From NCBI RefSeq assembly GCF_010747475.1, contig NZ_VSLZ01000002.1:62001-126000 (forward strand): a stretch of DNA of 64,000 nt. The letters are read 5' to 3'. This document shows, piece after piece, positions 1 through 9,732 of this stretch (position 1 is its first letter; each line of letters starts with the position of its first letter). Source of the DNA: Halorussus sp. MSC15.2. Its GTDB lineage: Archaea > Halobacteriota > Halobacteria > Halobacteriales > Haladaptataceae. Made by a program: the position numbers and the translations under genes. The notes beneath the pieces were generated by a model. The model saw only the letters and a program-made list of their open reading frames with translations. It was not told the origin of the DNA and searched no databases.

Positions 1-1
1 C

Positions 2-457
2 GTCGCCGAGAACGACGGTCTCCAACTGCAACTCATCCAGTACATGCCGGAACTCACCGGGAAGCCCGAGTGGAACATCGACATCCAGCGTGTCCACGAC
101 TGGCTCGGCGATATCGCCGACGAAGTGGAGACCCGCGAGATGCACAACCGCCGCCGGTACTGGGTGGGCGGAACCGCGTCCGACGGTGGCATGGTCGAAA
201 TCGTAGACCCCGTCGAGAACCCGCAGTTCTGTGCGAACTGCCATCGGGTGCGCGTCACGCACGAAGGATATCTAAAAGGGTGTCTGAATCGCAACGACGA
301 CCTCCGCTCGATGGGCGAGATGACCAAAGACGAGATACGGGACACGTTCCGCGAAACCGTGGCCAACCGCGTGCCGTACTACGGCGAGTACATGGTGCGG
401 GGCGACGACGACGAGTGGGAAATCAACGACGAGTACGTCGGTAACGCCGAGGCTTGA
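2..457 (+). CDS. moaA: GTP 3',8-cyclase MoaA, C-terminal part (molybdenum cofactor step 1)
   Basis: MoaA is a radical-SAM enzyme that, with MoaC, turns GTP into cyclic pyranopterin monophosphate in the cytoplasm. Only the last ~151 codons are in the window; the N-terminal half with the radical-SAM CxxxCxxC cluster lies upstream. The visible part reads [12 protein letters not shown], the end of the barrel, and then the C-terminal 4Fe-4S cluster that binds the GTP base: [19 protein letters not shown] carries its three Cys. A dozen residues on is a haloarchaeal C-terminal tail. It ends with TGA and is followed by a 95-nt gap, so it does not overlap the next gene. The family assignment rests on the cluster motif and is secure; the frame is open to base 2. 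Confidence 0.93.
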   Translation, partial: VAENDGLQLQLIQYMPELTGKPEWNIDIQRVHDWLGDIADEVETREMHNRRRYWVGGTASDGGMVEIVDPVENPQFCANCHRVRVTHEGYLKGCLNRNDDLRSMGEMTKDEIRDTFRETVANRVPYYGEYMVRGDDDEWEINDEYVGNAEA

Positions 458-552
458 CCCTTCTCGCGTCCGGATTGTCCCTCTTGTAGAGGCCCCAACG
501 TTACGACCGACCGGCCCGCACACTTAACCTCGGCTTTGGTGATATTCGAATT

Positions 553-861
553 ATGAGCGAAACCGACCTCGTCACGCCGTTCGCCGAGGCCGAACAGAAC
601 GACTACGTTCGCGTCACGCTCTCGGATGGGACTACCTTCGAGGGTCCCGCGAGTCCCATCGACTACGTGCCCGAGGAGTCGCTCAGGGTCGAAGTCCGAC
701 CGGAGGGCGGCACGACCGAACGATACGAGATATCTGGCGAATACGACGACGACTGGAGCGAATTGACGGTTCGAGGCGTCTCGATGGAGGGCGAGGACTC
801 CGAGTGGGAAGACCTCGGCGAGGTCGAATCGGTCGAGTTCGCTGACGAGAACGACAACTAA
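553..861 (+). CDS. small acidic haloarchaeal protein of unknown function
   Basis: The 102-residue product is soluble and very acidic, with no signal peptide or membrane segment. The central part (residues 17-60, around VRVTLSDGTTFEGPASPID) looks like a short beta-rich fold of the Sm/Lsm or SH3-like barrel kind, with the alternating pattern of a strand and the G-T-F-E-G turn. That resemblance is by eye only. The C-terminal third is Glu/Asp-rich. It lies between moaA and the tRNA-Ser/ribosomal operon on the same strand. I do not recognise a named family; coding potential is supported by the ATG, the acidic composition and the lack of a competing frame. Confidence 0.75.
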   Translation: MSETDLVTPFAEAEQNDYVRVTLSDGTTFEGPASPIDYVPEESLRVEVRPEGGTTERYEISGEYDDDWSELTVRGVSMEGEDSEWEDLGEVESVEFADENDN

Positions 862-918
862 AACTGCGACACGGCGGACGAGTGAGACGCCGACCCAGAG
901 CAACCGCGTTTCGTTGTA

Positions 919-926
919 TTTATATA
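919..926 (+). promoter_or_regulatory. TATA box of the tRNA-Ser / uS13 operon
   Basis: TTTATATA stands out in a G+C-rich intergenic stretch. Expected initiation ~27 nt downstream would leave a ~55-nt leader before tRNA-Ser, to be removed by RNase P. No other good box lies between it and the S13 start, so the tRNA and the ribosomal protein genes are probably one transcript. Confidence 0.6.
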
Positions 927-1006
927 CCCGTCGCCGGTACGTTTACTCGCAAACCTGTAGGGGCGTCGGGTCCCGAGTCCGGAAGGGCGACAGTGAATGC
1001 AAGCGT

Positions 1007-1091
1007 GTCGAGGTAGCCTAGTCTGGCCCACGGCGCAGGGTTGCTAACTCTGTGGCGTCAAGCCTCGAGGGTTCAAATCCCTCCCTCGACG
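1007..1091 (+). tRNA. tRNA-Ser (anticodon GCU)
   Basis: The acceptor stem GTCGAGG pairs with CCTCGAC and is followed by discriminator G. The anticodon stem CAGGG/CTCTG encloses TTGCTAA, giving anticodon GCU (reads AGC/AGU). The T arm GAGGG-TTCAAAT-CCCTC is perfect, and a long variable arm (GGC/GCC stem) identifies a class II tRNA, as expected for Ser. CCA is not encoded. The uS13 start codon lies 19 nt downstream, so this tRNA is probably processed from the ribosomal-protein transcript. Confidence 0.96.
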
Positions 1092-1109
1092 CTTTCCAGA
1101 ATCCAAACT

Positions 1110-1631
1110 ATGAGCACGGAAGAACCACAGGAGGAAGACGAGGACCTCCAGTACTTCGTCCGCATCGGGCAAACGGACCTCGATGGGACGAAGTCGGTCG
1201 AACGGTCCCTGAGCGAACTGAACGGGATCGGTCGCCGAGCGGCGCGGATTATCGCCGACGAAACCGGCGTAGACCGCACGGCGACGTTCGGCCGTCTCGA
1301 CGACGACGTAATCGAACGCGTCGTCGAGGCCGTCGAGAACTTCGGCGACGAGGTCCCTGAATGGCTCGCGAACCACCGAAACGAGTACTTCTCCGGCGAG
1401 ACGACCCACCAGACGGGCAACGACCTGAACATGACCCGTCGGCAGGACATCAACCGGATGAAGATGATCGACTCGTACAAGGGCGTCCGCCACAAGCGCG
1501 GCCAGAAGGTCCGCGGTCAGCGGACCCGCTCGACGGGCCGTACCGAAGGCACCATCGGCGTCAACGTCGAGGAGATTAAAGAAGAGCAGGCGGCCGAAGA
1601 GGCCGCCGAAGAAGAGGGTGGTGAGGAATAA
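1110..1631 (+). CDS. rps13: 30S ribosomal protein uS13
   Basis: uS13 sits in the head of the small subunit and contacts 5S-side bridges and tRNA. The 173-residue product has the helix-two-turn-helix core ([13 protein letters not shown], residues ~35-50) and the conserved basic C-terminal stretch [20 protein letters not shown] followed by [19 protein letters not shown] Glu-rich tail of ~20 residues follows, common in haloarchaea. I chose the ATG giving MSTEEPQ because the open frame further upstream runs through tRNA-Ser. The stop overlaps the next start as TAATG, so translation of uS13 and uS4 is coupled. Confidence 0.97.
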   Translation: MSTEEPQEEDEDLQYFVRIGQTDLDGTKSVERSLSELNGIGRRAARIIADETGVDRTATFGRLDDDVIERVVEAVENFGDEVPEWLANHRNEYFSGETTHQTGNDLNMTRRQDINRMKMIDSYKGVRHKRGQKVRGQRTRSTGRTEGTIGVNVEEIKEEQAAEEAAEEEGGEE

Positions 1632-2155
1632 TGGCGCTCGGCGAGAACACCAAGTTCTACGAGACGCCCAACCATCCGTTCCAGGGCGAACGTATCTCCG
1701 AGGAGCGCAGCCTCGTGGACCGCTACGGCCTGCAGAACAAGCAGGAACTCTGGCGCGCCCAGAGCCAACTTCGCGGCTACCGCCGTGAAGCCCGGAACGT
1801 CCTCGCGCAGCAAGCGCAGGGTGAGGACGAGGTCACGGGTGGCGAGGAGTTCGTCGCCCACCTCCAGCGAATCGGCGTCCTCGACGACGGCGACGAACTG
1901 GACGACGTGCTGCTGCTCGACGTGACCGACGTGCTGGAGCGCCGTCTCCAGACCGTCGCCTACCGGAAGGGTCTGGGCAACACGCCGAATCAGGCGCGAC
2001 AGTTCGTCGTCCACGGACACGTTACCGTGGACGGCCAGCGCGTGCAGGCTCCCTCGTACAAGGTCGAAGTGGACGAGGAAGCGACCGTCGCGTTCGACGA
2101 GAACAGTCCCCTCGCGGACGAACTGCACCCCGAACGAGCGGAGGGTAACGAATGA
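1631..2155 (+). CDS. rps4: 30S ribosomal protein uS4
   Basis: uS4 is a primary 16S rRNA-binding protein. The 174-residue product begins with the archaeal form of the N-terminal domain ([19 protein letters not shown]) and contains the S4 RNA-binding fold at residues ~110-150 ([20 protein letters not shown]), where the loop after the two helices grips rRNA. Archaeal S4 lacks the zinc-binding N terminus of some bacterial homologues, and none is seen here. It overlaps uS13 by one base and uS11 by four (ATGA). Length and order match the conserved haloarchaeal operon. Confidence 0.97.
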   Translation: MALGENTKFYETPNHPFQGERISEERSLVDRYGLQNKQELWRAQSQLRGYRREARNVLAQQAQGEDEVTGGEEFVAHLQRIGVLDDGDELDDVLLLDVTDVLERRLQTVAYRKGLGNTPNQARQFVVHGHVTVDGQRVQAPSYKVEVDEEATVAFDENSPLADELHPERAEGNE

Positions 2156-2544
2156 GCGCAAACGACGACGAAAAATGGGGCGTAGCCCACGTTCACGCAT
2201 CGTTCAACAACACCATCATCACGGTCACTGACCTGACCGGTGCGGAGACCATCGCCAAGTCCAGCGGCGGGACGGTCGTCAAGCAGAACCGCGACGAGTC
2301 CTCGCCGTACGCCGCGATGCAGATGGCCGAGACGGTCGCCGAGGAGGTCAAGGCCGCGGGCATCGACGGCGTTCACGTCAACGTTCGCGGTCCCGGCGGC
2401 AATCTCCAGCAGAACCCCGGCCCGGGTGCGCAGGCGACTATCCGCGCCCTCGCACGTGCTGGACTCGAAATCGGTCGCATCGAGGACGTGACCCCCATCC
2501 CGCACGACGGTACCCGCGCCCCCAAGGGCAAGAGTGGATTCTAA
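2152..2544 (+). CDS. rps11: 30S ribosomal protein uS11
   Basis: uS11 lies in the platform of the small subunit beside the mRNA exit. The 130-residue protein has the family signature from [16 protein letters not shown] through [20 protein letters not shown] to the C-terminal [18 protein letters not shown], which is nearly invariant in archaea. The start ATG overlaps the uS4 stop and three bases separate its stop from rpo3, so this is one tightly packed operon. Confidence 0.97.
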   Translation: MSANDDEKWGVAHVHASFNNTIITVTDLTGAETIAKSSGGTVVKQNRDESSPYAAMQMAETVAEEVKAAGIDGVHVNVRGPGGNLQQNPGPGAQATIRALARAGLEIGRIEDVTPIPHDGTRAPKGKSGF

Positions 2545-2547
2545 CCC

Positions 2548-3294
2548 ATGACAGGAGAGTACGAGGTCGAGTTCGTCGAACGCGGGGACCGAAAGGCTCG
2601 GTTCCTCGTTCGAGGCGTGACCCCGGCGTTCGCCAACGGGATTCGTCGGGCCATCGTCGCCGACGTGCCGACCCTCTCCATCGAGACGGTTCGGATGGTG
2701 GAGAACTCGTCGGTGATGTTCGACGAGCAGATTGGTCTGCGACTCGGTCTCGTCCCTCTCAGTACGCCGCTCGGCGAGTTCGAGGAGGGCGACACCGTTA
2801 CGCTCAGTCTCGACGTGTCGGGACCGAGTACCGCCTACTCGGGCGACCTCGTGAGTTCCGACGAGATGGTCCAACCGGCGGACGACAACGTTCCCATCAT
2901 CGACCTCAAAGACGACCAGCGGCTCGAACTCGAAGCCGACGCCGTCCTCTCGACGGGGAAGGACCACGCCAAACATCAGGGCGGCGTGGCCGTCGGCTAC
3001 CGACACCTCCAGCGCGTGGAGGTCGCCGGCGACCGAGACGAGTACGACGAGGAGGAGACGAACATCCTCCGCGGCGTCATCGAGGACGACGGCGAACTGA
3101 TTCCGACCGAGGAGTTCGACCACGACCTCACGAACCGCTACCCCGGTAAGGAGGTCGAGGTCCACGACGTGCCGAACGCATTCGTGTTCCACGTCGAGAC
3201 CGACGGGTCGCTGTCAATCGACGACCTCGTGACGGCGGCCGCCGCCTCGATTGGCGAGCGCGCGGACGAACTCGAAGAAGCTGTACAGCTATAG
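2548..3294 (+). CDS. rpo3: DNA-directed RNA polymerase subunit D (Rpo3)
   Basis: Rpo3 is the archaeal counterpart of eukaryotic RPB3 and half of bacterial alpha; it pairs with Rpo11 as the assembly platform of the polymerase. The 248-residue product has the alpha-like N-terminal motif [19 protein letters not shown] and the second conserved block [14 protein letters not shown]. The insertion domain that holds an Fe-S cluster in many archaea has no cysteines here: the whole protein lacks the required Cys set, as in other haloarchaea. It closes the tRNA-Ser/uS13 operon. Confidence 0.96.
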   Translation: MTGEYEVEFVERGDRKARFLVRGVTPAFANGIRRAIVADVPTLSIETVRMVENSSVMFDEQIGLRLGLVPLSTPLGEFEEGDTVTLSLDVSGPSTAYSGDLVSSDEMVQPADDNVPIIDLKDDQRLELEADAVLSTGKDHAKHQGGVAVGYRHLQRVEVAGDRDEYDEEETNILRGVIEDDGELIPTEEFDHDLTNRYPGKEVEVHDVPNAFVFHVETDGSLSIDDLVTAAAASIGERADELEEAVQL

Positions 3295-3380
3295 AATCAT
3301 GCAAGGCACTTCAGACCACGTTTCGGCGTTCGCGGGCCTCCGAAAGTCGCAAGACTCCGTGACGGCAGGGGCCGAAGACG

Positions 3381-3452
3381 CCAGTCGTTTCGAAACTGGT
3401 TTGAAGGGCCACCCACAACACACAGTTGCCCGCGAAGGGTTGCACGTGTGTT
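3381..3452 (+). promoter_or_regulatory. structured leader ahead of tRNA-Leu (two inverted repeats)
   Basis: Two potential stem-loops lie between rpo3 and tRNA-Leu. The first is CCAGT/ACTGG around the palindrome TTTCGAAA (3381-3399). The second pairs AACACAC (3417-3423) with GTGTGTT (3446-3452) and ends 6 nt before the tRNA 5' end. They could help tRNA 5' processing or regulate the eL18 operon, or be an operator around the promoter. Seen by eye only. Confidence 0.35.
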
Positions 3453-3458
3453 CTACGT

Positions 3459-3543
3459 GCAGGGATAGCCAAGTCAGGCCAACGGCGCAGCGTTCAGGGC
3501 GCTGTCTCGTAGGAGTCCGCAGGTTCAAATCCTGCTCCCTGCA
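3459..3543 (+). tRNA. tRNA-Leu (anticodon CAG)
   Basis: GCAGGGA pairs with TCCCTGC to form the acceptor stem, with discriminator A. The anticodon stem CAGCG/CGCTG holds loop TTCAGGG, anticodon CAG (reads CUG). The T arm GCAGG-TTCAAAT-CCTGC is intact and the long variable arm fits class II Leu tRNA. No intron and no encoded CCA. It opens the eL18-uL13-uS9 operon, 33 nt before the eL18 start. Confidence 0.96.
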
Positions 3544-3576
3544 CTTCAGTTCTTATTCCCATCAGGAGGAAGTATT

Positions 3577-3930
3577 ATGAGCAAGACGAATCCGAGGCTC
3601 ACCAGTCTCATCGCTGACCTGAAGTCGGTGTCCCGCGATTCGGACGCCGATGTGTGGAGTACTGTCGCGGACCGCCTCGAGAAGCCACGGAGTACGCACG
3701 CGGAAGTCAACCTCGGTCGCATCGAGCGATATGCCGAGGAAGACGAGACCGTCATCGTACCCGGTAAGGTTCTCGGTAGTGGGGTCCTGCAGAAGACGGT
3801 AACCGTCGCCGCAGTGGACTTCTCGTCCAGCGCGGAGACCAAGATTCAGCAAGCGGACGGTGAGGCTCTCGAACTCGAACAGGCTATCGAACAGAATCCA
3901 GACGGCTCGAACGTGCGGGTGATTCGATGA
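3577..3930 (+). CDS. rpl18e: 50S ribosomal protein eL18
   Basis: eL18 is a large-subunit protein shared by archaea and eukaryotes and related in fold to uL15. The 117-residue product starts [16 protein letters not shown] and has the diagnostic central block [20 protein letters not shown] (residues ~62-81). A strong ribosome-binding sequence AGGAGGAAG lies 5 nt before the ATG, unlike the leaderless genes around it, because the gene is internal to a tRNA-led transcript. Its stop overlaps the uL13 start (ATGA). Confidence 0.96.
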   Translation: MSKTNPRLTSLIADLKSVSRDSDADVWSTVADRLEKPRSTHAEVNLGRIERYAEEDETVIVPGKVLGSGVLQKTVTVAAVDFSSSAETKIQQADGEALELEQAIEQNPDGSNVRVIR

Positions 3931-4364
3931 GTCTCGCAGAATTCGACGCAGACGTAGTGGTCGACGCGCGCGACTGTATCCTCGGTCGCGTGGCGAGCCA
4001 AGTTGCACAGCGTGCGCTCGACGGCGAACGCGTCGCGGTGGTCAACGCCGAAGACGCGGTCATCACCGGAAGCGAAGACGACGTGATGGAGACCTACGAG
4101 ACGCGCGCCGAACTGGGGTCGGACAGCGGTCCGTACTACCCCAAGCGCCCCGACATGATTTTCAAGCGCGCCATCCGCGGGATGGTCCCGTACAAAGAGG
4201 ACCGCGGCCGCGAGGCGTTCGAGAACATCCGAGTCTACGTCGGCAACCCGTTCGACGAGGACGGCGACGTCCTCGACGGCACGTCGCTGGACCGGCTATC
4301 GAACATTCGCTTCGTCCAACTGGGCGACGTCAGTGAAAATCTGGGTGCTAACGTCACATGGTAA
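3927..4364 (+). CDS. rpl13: 50S ribosomal protein uL13
   Basis: uL13 binds 23S rRNA early in large-subunit assembly. The 145-residue product shows the family features [17 protein letters not shown] at the N terminus, [12 protein letters not shown] in the middle and the archaeal [17 protein letters not shown] block that contacts rRNA. It overlaps eL18 by four bases and the uS9 start by seven bases (ATGGTAA), so three genes are translationally coupled. Confidence 0.97.
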   Translation: MSLAEFDADVVVDARDCILGRVASQVAQRALDGERVAVVNAEDAVITGSEDDVMETYETRAELGSDSGPYYPKRPDMIFKRAIRGMVPYKEDRGREAFENIRVYVGNPFDEDGDVLDGTSLDRLSNIRFVQLGDVSENLGANVTW

Positions 4365-4755
4365 CCAACACGAGCGGAAAGAAGAAGACGGCCATCGCCC
4401 GCGCCACGGTCACGGACGGCGAGGGCCGCGTGCGAATCAACTCCCAGCCCGTCGAGCTGTCGAACCGGAGACGGCACAGCTGAAGATGCTGGAGCCGTTC
4501 CGCATCGCGGGCGACGAGGCTCGCGATGACGTGGACGTGGAAGTCGACGTGCAGGGCGGCGGCATCAGCGGACAGGCCGACGCGGTCCGCACCGCCATCG
4601 CCCGCGGACTCGTCCAGTACACCAACGACGCCGAGCTTCGGGACGCGTTCATCGAGTTCGACCGGTCGCTGCTGGTCAACGACTCGCGGCGTTCCGAACC
4701 CAAGAAGTGGGGCGGTCCCGGCGCTCGCGCCCGCTACCAGAAGTCCTACCGTTGA
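4358..4755 (+). CDS. rps9: 30S ribosomal protein uS9, reading frame broken by one missing base
   Basis: uS9 reaches into the P site with its basic C-terminal tail. Translation from the ATG gives [19 protein letters not shown] and [10 protein letters not shown], then at 4457-4460 the frame fails and a stop follows seven codons later. The next frame continues at once with [36 protein letters not shown] and the canonical end [10 protein letters not shown]. Restoring one G (CTGTCGAA to CTGGTCGAA) gives an intact 132-residue protein reading ELVEPE. uS9 is essential and both halves are perfectly conserved, so a sequencing or assembly error is far likelier than a pseudogene. Confidence 0.93.
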
Positions 4756-4802
4756 TTACCATGACAGGAAACCCGCGGTTCCGAACGGAGACACGATAAC
4801 CC

Positions 4803-5002
4803 ATGATGGTACCAGTCCGCTGTTTCACGTGCGGCATGGTCGTCGGGGAGTACTGGGAAGAGTTCAAAGCACGGTCGGCGACGAAAGAGGGCGACGAGGA
4901 CCCGGAGAAGGTCCTCGACGAACTCGGCGTCGAACGGCAGTGCTGTCGCCGGATGCTCGTCTCGCACAAGGACCTCGTCGATATCGTCGCTCCCTACCAG
5001 TA

Positions 5003-5003
<1 letters not shown>
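4803..5003 (+). CDS. rpo10: DNA-directed RNA polymerase subunit N (Rpo10)
   Basis: Rpo10 (RPB10 homologue) is a small zinc protein bound to the Rpo3/Rpo11 platform. The 66-residue product has the N-terminal CFTCG pair and the second pair in RQCCRRML, the atypical CX2CX(n)CC zinc site of this family. The second Met could be the start, but MMVPVRCF is the usual archaeal form. It lies 47 nt after uS9 and overlaps Rpo6 by one base (TAATG). Confidence 0.96.
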
Positions 5004-6385
<1,382 letters not shown>

Positions 6386-6389
<4 letters not shown>

Positions 6390-7177
6390 GCGAGAACGAA
6401 TCCGAACAGGTAGACGACGAAGGACTCGACGCCGCGGAATCGGAGATTGACTCCGAACCCGAGGGCGCTGGCGGCGCGGAGCCGGCAGAGCAGCCCGACG
6501 AGGACGTGGCGGCGCAGGCCGACGACGAACAGGCAACCGAAGACGTGGAAGACGAGGGACCGAACCTCGACGAAAACGTGATGGACAACCAGGAGGAGGC
6601 CGACCTCCTCATCCCCGTCGAGGACTACCTCGGCGCCGGTGTCCACATCGGTACCCAACAGAAGACGCAGGACATGGAGCGGTTCATCCACCGCGTCCGC
6701 ACGGACGGACTGTACGTCCTCGACGTGTCCCAGACCGACCAGCGCATCCGGACGGCGGCGGACTTCCTCGCCAACTACAACCCGGAGCAGATTCTGGTGA
6801 CGAGTTCGCGACAGTACGGTCGCTTCCCCGCCGAGAAGTTCGCGGAAGCGGTCGGTGCGCGTGCCCGGACGGGTCGGTTCATCCCCGGTACGCTCACCAA
6901 CCCCAAGTACGAGGGCTACATCGAACCCGACGTGCTGGTCGTCACGGACCCCATCGGTGACGCGCAGGCCGTCAAGGAGGCCATCACGGTGGGCATCCCG
7001 GTCATCGCGATGTGCGACTCCAACAACAACACCAGTAACGTGGACCTCGTGGTCCCGACGAACAACAAGGGTCGAAAGGCGCTGTCGGTCGTCTACTGGC
7101 TACTCGCCAACGAGACGCTCGACCGCCGCGGTGCCGAACCGACGTACGGTCTCGACGACTTCGAGAGCGAGATTTAA
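6386..7177 (+). CDS. rps2: 30S ribosomal protein uS2
   Basis: uS2 joins the small subunit late and sits between head and body. The 263-residue product has a ~75-residue Asp/Glu-rich N-terminal extension, typical of haloarchaea, and then the conserved domain from [20 protein letters not shown] through [18 protein letters not shown] and FIPGTLTNP to [19 protein letters not shown]. It overlaps enolase (ATGA) and is the last gene of the operon; T-rich sequence follows. Confidence 0.96.
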
Positions 7178-7182
7178 GCGAC

Positions 7183-7212
7183 GTTTTTGGGTTTCGTTTT
7201 GCGGGGTTTTCG
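7183..7212 (+). terminator. T-rich terminator after uS2
   Basis: Three T runs (GTTTTTGGG, CGTTTTGC, GGTTTTCGG) follow the stop within 35 nt, in DNA that otherwise has few T runs. This is the usual archaeal intrinsic termination signal and marks the end of the tRNA-Leu operon. Confidence 0.55.
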
Positions 7213-7355
7213 GTTCACAACGGTCCGTAGCTACGCGTCCGAAATACGCGTAGAGCGCCTGTCGAACCGGAAGACGCGACGCGCGGTGTGTCGGCGCGGT
7301 GGAGTTGGCCATCCAACTTTTGCGTCACGAGATGGTGGTCGCCACGTGGAGACCA

Positions 7356-7949
7356 ATGAGTAACGACGACATCGTCTCACGACTCACCGGCGGCGAGTCG
7401 CGACGTCGGTTCCTGAAGAACGGAACGCTCGCAACCCTCGGAGCGAGCATCGTCGGTTCCGGACACGTCGCCGGACAGGACGGCGACGGGGGCGACGACG
7501 AGAACATCAACGTGGACGACGAGGTGTTCAAGGTCGGGACGTTCCAAAACGACTTCCGTCCGCAGGCGAAGTTCGTCATCGTGTCGGACGTCATCGACTG
7601 GACGCCCGACGTTCCCGAGAACCTCGGCACGTCGCTGAACGAGTACAACACCCACATGGTGGTGTACCTGAACACCGGCGAGCGCGTTCCGATGTTCATC
7701 ATCGAACAAGCCGAACTCACTGCCGAGTACGCGTCCGAACAGGGCTACTTCGTGGACCCGAACGACGACGCGACCGACGGGTTCCACCAGCCACAGGTGT
7801 ACGAGACGAGTAACGAGTTCTCGCTGTACGAACAGACCGACCGAATCGTCACGCTGCTGGCCAGTCCGCTGGAGGAGGACGCGGAGAATCGTCTCTTCTC
7901 GGGCGAAGGACTGGATAGCCGCGAGGAGTTCCAGCAGTTCCTCTTCTGA
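7356..7949 (+). CDS. Tat-exported haloarchaeal protein of unknown function
   Basis: The 197-residue product begins with a twin-arginine signal, SRRRFLKNGTLATLGASIV, and a likely cleavage region near GHVAGQ, so it should be exported folded. After an acidic linker the mature part (residues ~45-197) has no Cys and no further membrane segment; blocks such as FVIVSDVIDWTPDVPENLG and YNTHMVVYLNTGERVPMFI look beta-rich. I started at MSNDDIV, which puts the RR motif 18 residues in; the upstream in-frame Met would bury it. It stands alone downstream of the uS2 terminator. No named family recognised. Confidence 0.8.
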   Translation: MSNDDIVSRLTGGESRRRFLKNGTLATLGASIVGSGHVAGQDGDGGDDENINVDDEVFKVGTFQNDFRPQAKFVIVSDVIDWTPDVPENLGTSLNEYNTHMVVYLNTGERVPMFIIEQAELTAEYASEQGYFVDPNDDATDGFHQPQVYETSNEFSLYEQTDRIVTLLASPLEEDAENRLFSGEGLDSREEFQQFLF

Positions 7950-7974
7950 CGCGGGGGCGCGGGCCGACCCGTCG

Positions 7975-9024
7975 TCAGTCTTCGAGACAGTCTTCGATGG
8001 GTTCGAGTATCTCGTCGGCGACCGAGTAGGGGTCGGTCTCGCGCCGCCGGACGCTCTCGACAAGGTCGTCCATACCGCCGTGACGCTCGATTTCCTCCTC
8101 CAGCAGACCGCCCACGTCGTCGCGCAGCAGGTTCCGAATCTCCTCGGCGTAGCGCATCCGCTCTTTCCCTTCGAGCAGTCCCGACTCCTCCAGATACGCC
8201 CGGTGGTCGGCGAGCGTCTCGACCAGTTCTTCGACGCCCTCGCCGTCCTTGGCGACCGTCTCGACGATTCGGGGTTCCCACCCGTCCTCGTCGTCCCCGT
8301 CGTCGTGACCGTGGTCGGCGTCGGTCGCGCCCGCGCCGTGGTGGCCGGTGGCGAGACCCGCGGTGTGGTCGTTCTGCATGTGAATCATCTCGCGCAGTTC
8401 TTGGGCCGTCCGGTCGGCCCCAGCGAGGTCGGCCTTGTTGACGACGAACACGTCGCCGATTTCGAGGATTCCGGCCTTGAGCATCTGCACGTCGTCGCCG
8501 CTCCCCGGCGGGACCAGCACCGCCACCGTGTCGGCGGACTTCACGATGTCTATCTCGTTCTGGCCCGCGCCGACGGTCTCGATGAGTATCTTGTCCTTGC
8601 CGAAGGCGTCGAGGGCCTTCACCGCGTCCGTGGTCGCCGTCGAGAGACCGCCGAGGGTGCCTCGGGCCGACATCGACCGGAAGAACACGTCCATGTCGCC
8701 GACGTTGCTCGCCATGCGGATGCGGTCGCCCAGCACCGCACCGCCGGTGAACGGCGAGGAGGGGTCCACCGCGATGACGCCGACTGTCTCGCCGCGCTCG
8801 CGGTAGTAGTTGGCCATCTTGTCCACGAGCGTGGACTTGCCCGCGCCCGGACTCCCCGTGATGCCGACGACTTCGGCGTGGCCGGTGTGTCTGTGGAGTC
8901 GAGAGACGAGGTCCCGGTACCCCGGCGCGCGGTTCTCGATTTTGGTGATGGTCCGGGCCAGCGCGCGGTGTTCGCCCGCCAGCAGGTCCTCGACCAGTTC
9001 GGCGTGGTCTGACTCCGCGCTCAT
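7975..9024 (-). CDS. meaB: methylmalonyl-CoA mutase-associated GTPase MeaB
   Basis: MeaB is a G3E-type GTPase that protects B12-dependent methylmalonyl-CoA mutase and gates cofactor loading. The 349-residue protein has the P loop GSPGAGKSTLVDKMA (residues ~56-70), DPSSPFTGGAVLGDRIRM, the switch ETVGAGQNEIDI and the NKADLAG guanine motif. Between residues ~255 and 275 it carries a His/Asp-rich insertion (GHHGAGATDADHGHDDGDDE) not needed by the fold. Its ATG overlaps the stop of the upstream B12-binding subunit (ATGA), so the two are coupled. It converges with the Tat protein 25 nt away. Confidence 0.94.
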   Translation of the reverse strand: MSAESDHAELVEDLLAGEHRALARTITKIENRAPGYRDLVSRLHRHTGHAEVVGITGSPGAGKSTLVDKMANYYRERGETVGVIAVDPSSPFTGGAVLGDRIRMASNVGDMDVFFRSMSARGTLGGLSTATTDAVKALDAFGKDKILIETVGAGQNEIDIVKSADTVAVLVPPGSGDDVQMLKAGILEIGDVFVVNKADLAGADRTAQELREMIHMQNDHTAGLATGHHGAGATDADHGHDDGDDEDGWEPRIVETVAKDGEGVEELVETLADHRAYLEESGLLEGKERMRYAEEIRNLLRDDVGGLLEEEIERHGGMDDLVESVRRRETDPYSVADEILEPIEDCLED

Positions 9025-9437
9025 CGCTTCGGAGCGTTTTCGCGGACGAACTCGATGGTCTCCTCCATCGGCGTGCCGGGACCGAACACCTCGGCGACGC
9101 CCATCTCCTTGAGTTCGGCCTTGTCGTCGTCGGGCACGACCCCGCCGACGAGGATGAGGGTGTCCTCGAACGCGCCGTACTCTTTGAGTCCGTCGATGAC
9201 CTTGGGCACGAGGGTGTTGTGCGCCCCCGAGAGGATGGAGATGCCGAGGACGTTCACGTCCTCTTGGACGGCCGCCTGCACGATTTCGTCGGGCGCGTTG
9301 TGCAGGCCCGAGTAGATGACCTCGAACCCGGCGTCGCGGAAGGCGCGGGCGATGACGTGTGCACCCCGGTCGTGTCCGTCGAGTCCGACCTTGGCGACGA
9401 GGCAGCGAATCGACTGCTGTTCCTGGTCTGCGCTCAT
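9021..9437 (-). CDS. mcmA2: methylmalonyl-CoA mutase, B12-binding small subunit
   Basis: This free-standing cobalamin-binding domain pairs with a separately encoded catalytic subunit to isomerise methylmalonyl-CoA to succinyl-CoA. The 138-residue product has the B12 motif DGHDRG (KVGLDGHDRGAHVIARAF), the SGLHNAPDEIVQAAVQE strand-helix, GISILSGAH and the GG of LVGGVVPDDD. I chose the ATG at MSADQEQ, because the upstream 24 codons are not family-like, although an in-frame ATG lies there. The large catalytic subunit is not in this window. It is translationally coupled to MeaB. Confidence 0.92.
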   Translation of the reverse strand: MSADQEQQSIRCLVAKVGLDGHDRGAHVIARAFRDAGFEVIYSGLHNAPDEIVQAAVQEDVNVLGISILSGAHNTLVPKVIDGLKEYGAFEDTLILVGGVVPDDDKAELKEMGVAEVFGPGTPMEETIEFVRENAPKR

Positions 9438-9705
9438 ATCCGTCGTTTCGACACGTTCGGCTTTGACAGTTACGGAAATCTTGCCGAAAGTTCGTTTTAG
9501 TTCGTGCAAGCGGGCTTGATGAACGAGGAGTTACGCGAGAGTCGGGACGAACACCAAGCGCGCTCGGTCTCAGGGGTCAACGGGCAAGCAGTAGATAGCT
9601 CGGTTCGCTCCTCTTCCTCTCCATTCTCTGCTCTTTCTCCCCGTTCTGACCTCTTTCATCGCTTCCCGTCTATCGACTCCGACGTTCGTGCCAACTAGCG
9701 TCGAG

Positions 9706-9732
9706 CGGTTGGTCGAGACAGCCGTCCAACCG
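9706..9732 (-). terminator. hairpin directly after the ParB-like gene
   Basis: CGGTTGG (9706-9712) pairs with CCAACCG (9726-9732) across a 13-nt loop, starting at the base after the stop codon of the minus-strand gene. Upstream, 9608-9660 is a pyrimidine-rich tract on the plus strand with no gene. The remaining 9438-9732 gap would hold the mcmA2 promoter. Confidence 0.35.

Noticed and set aside
1990-3192. 400-codon open frame antisense to uS11 and rpo3
   Set aside because: It is a shadow of conserved plus-strand genes.
9608-9660. Pyrimidine-rich tract as a replication or recombination element
   Set aside because: It is short, not repeated, and without origin-type repeats or a neighbouring cdc6/orc1 gene, so it was treated as intergenic sequence only.
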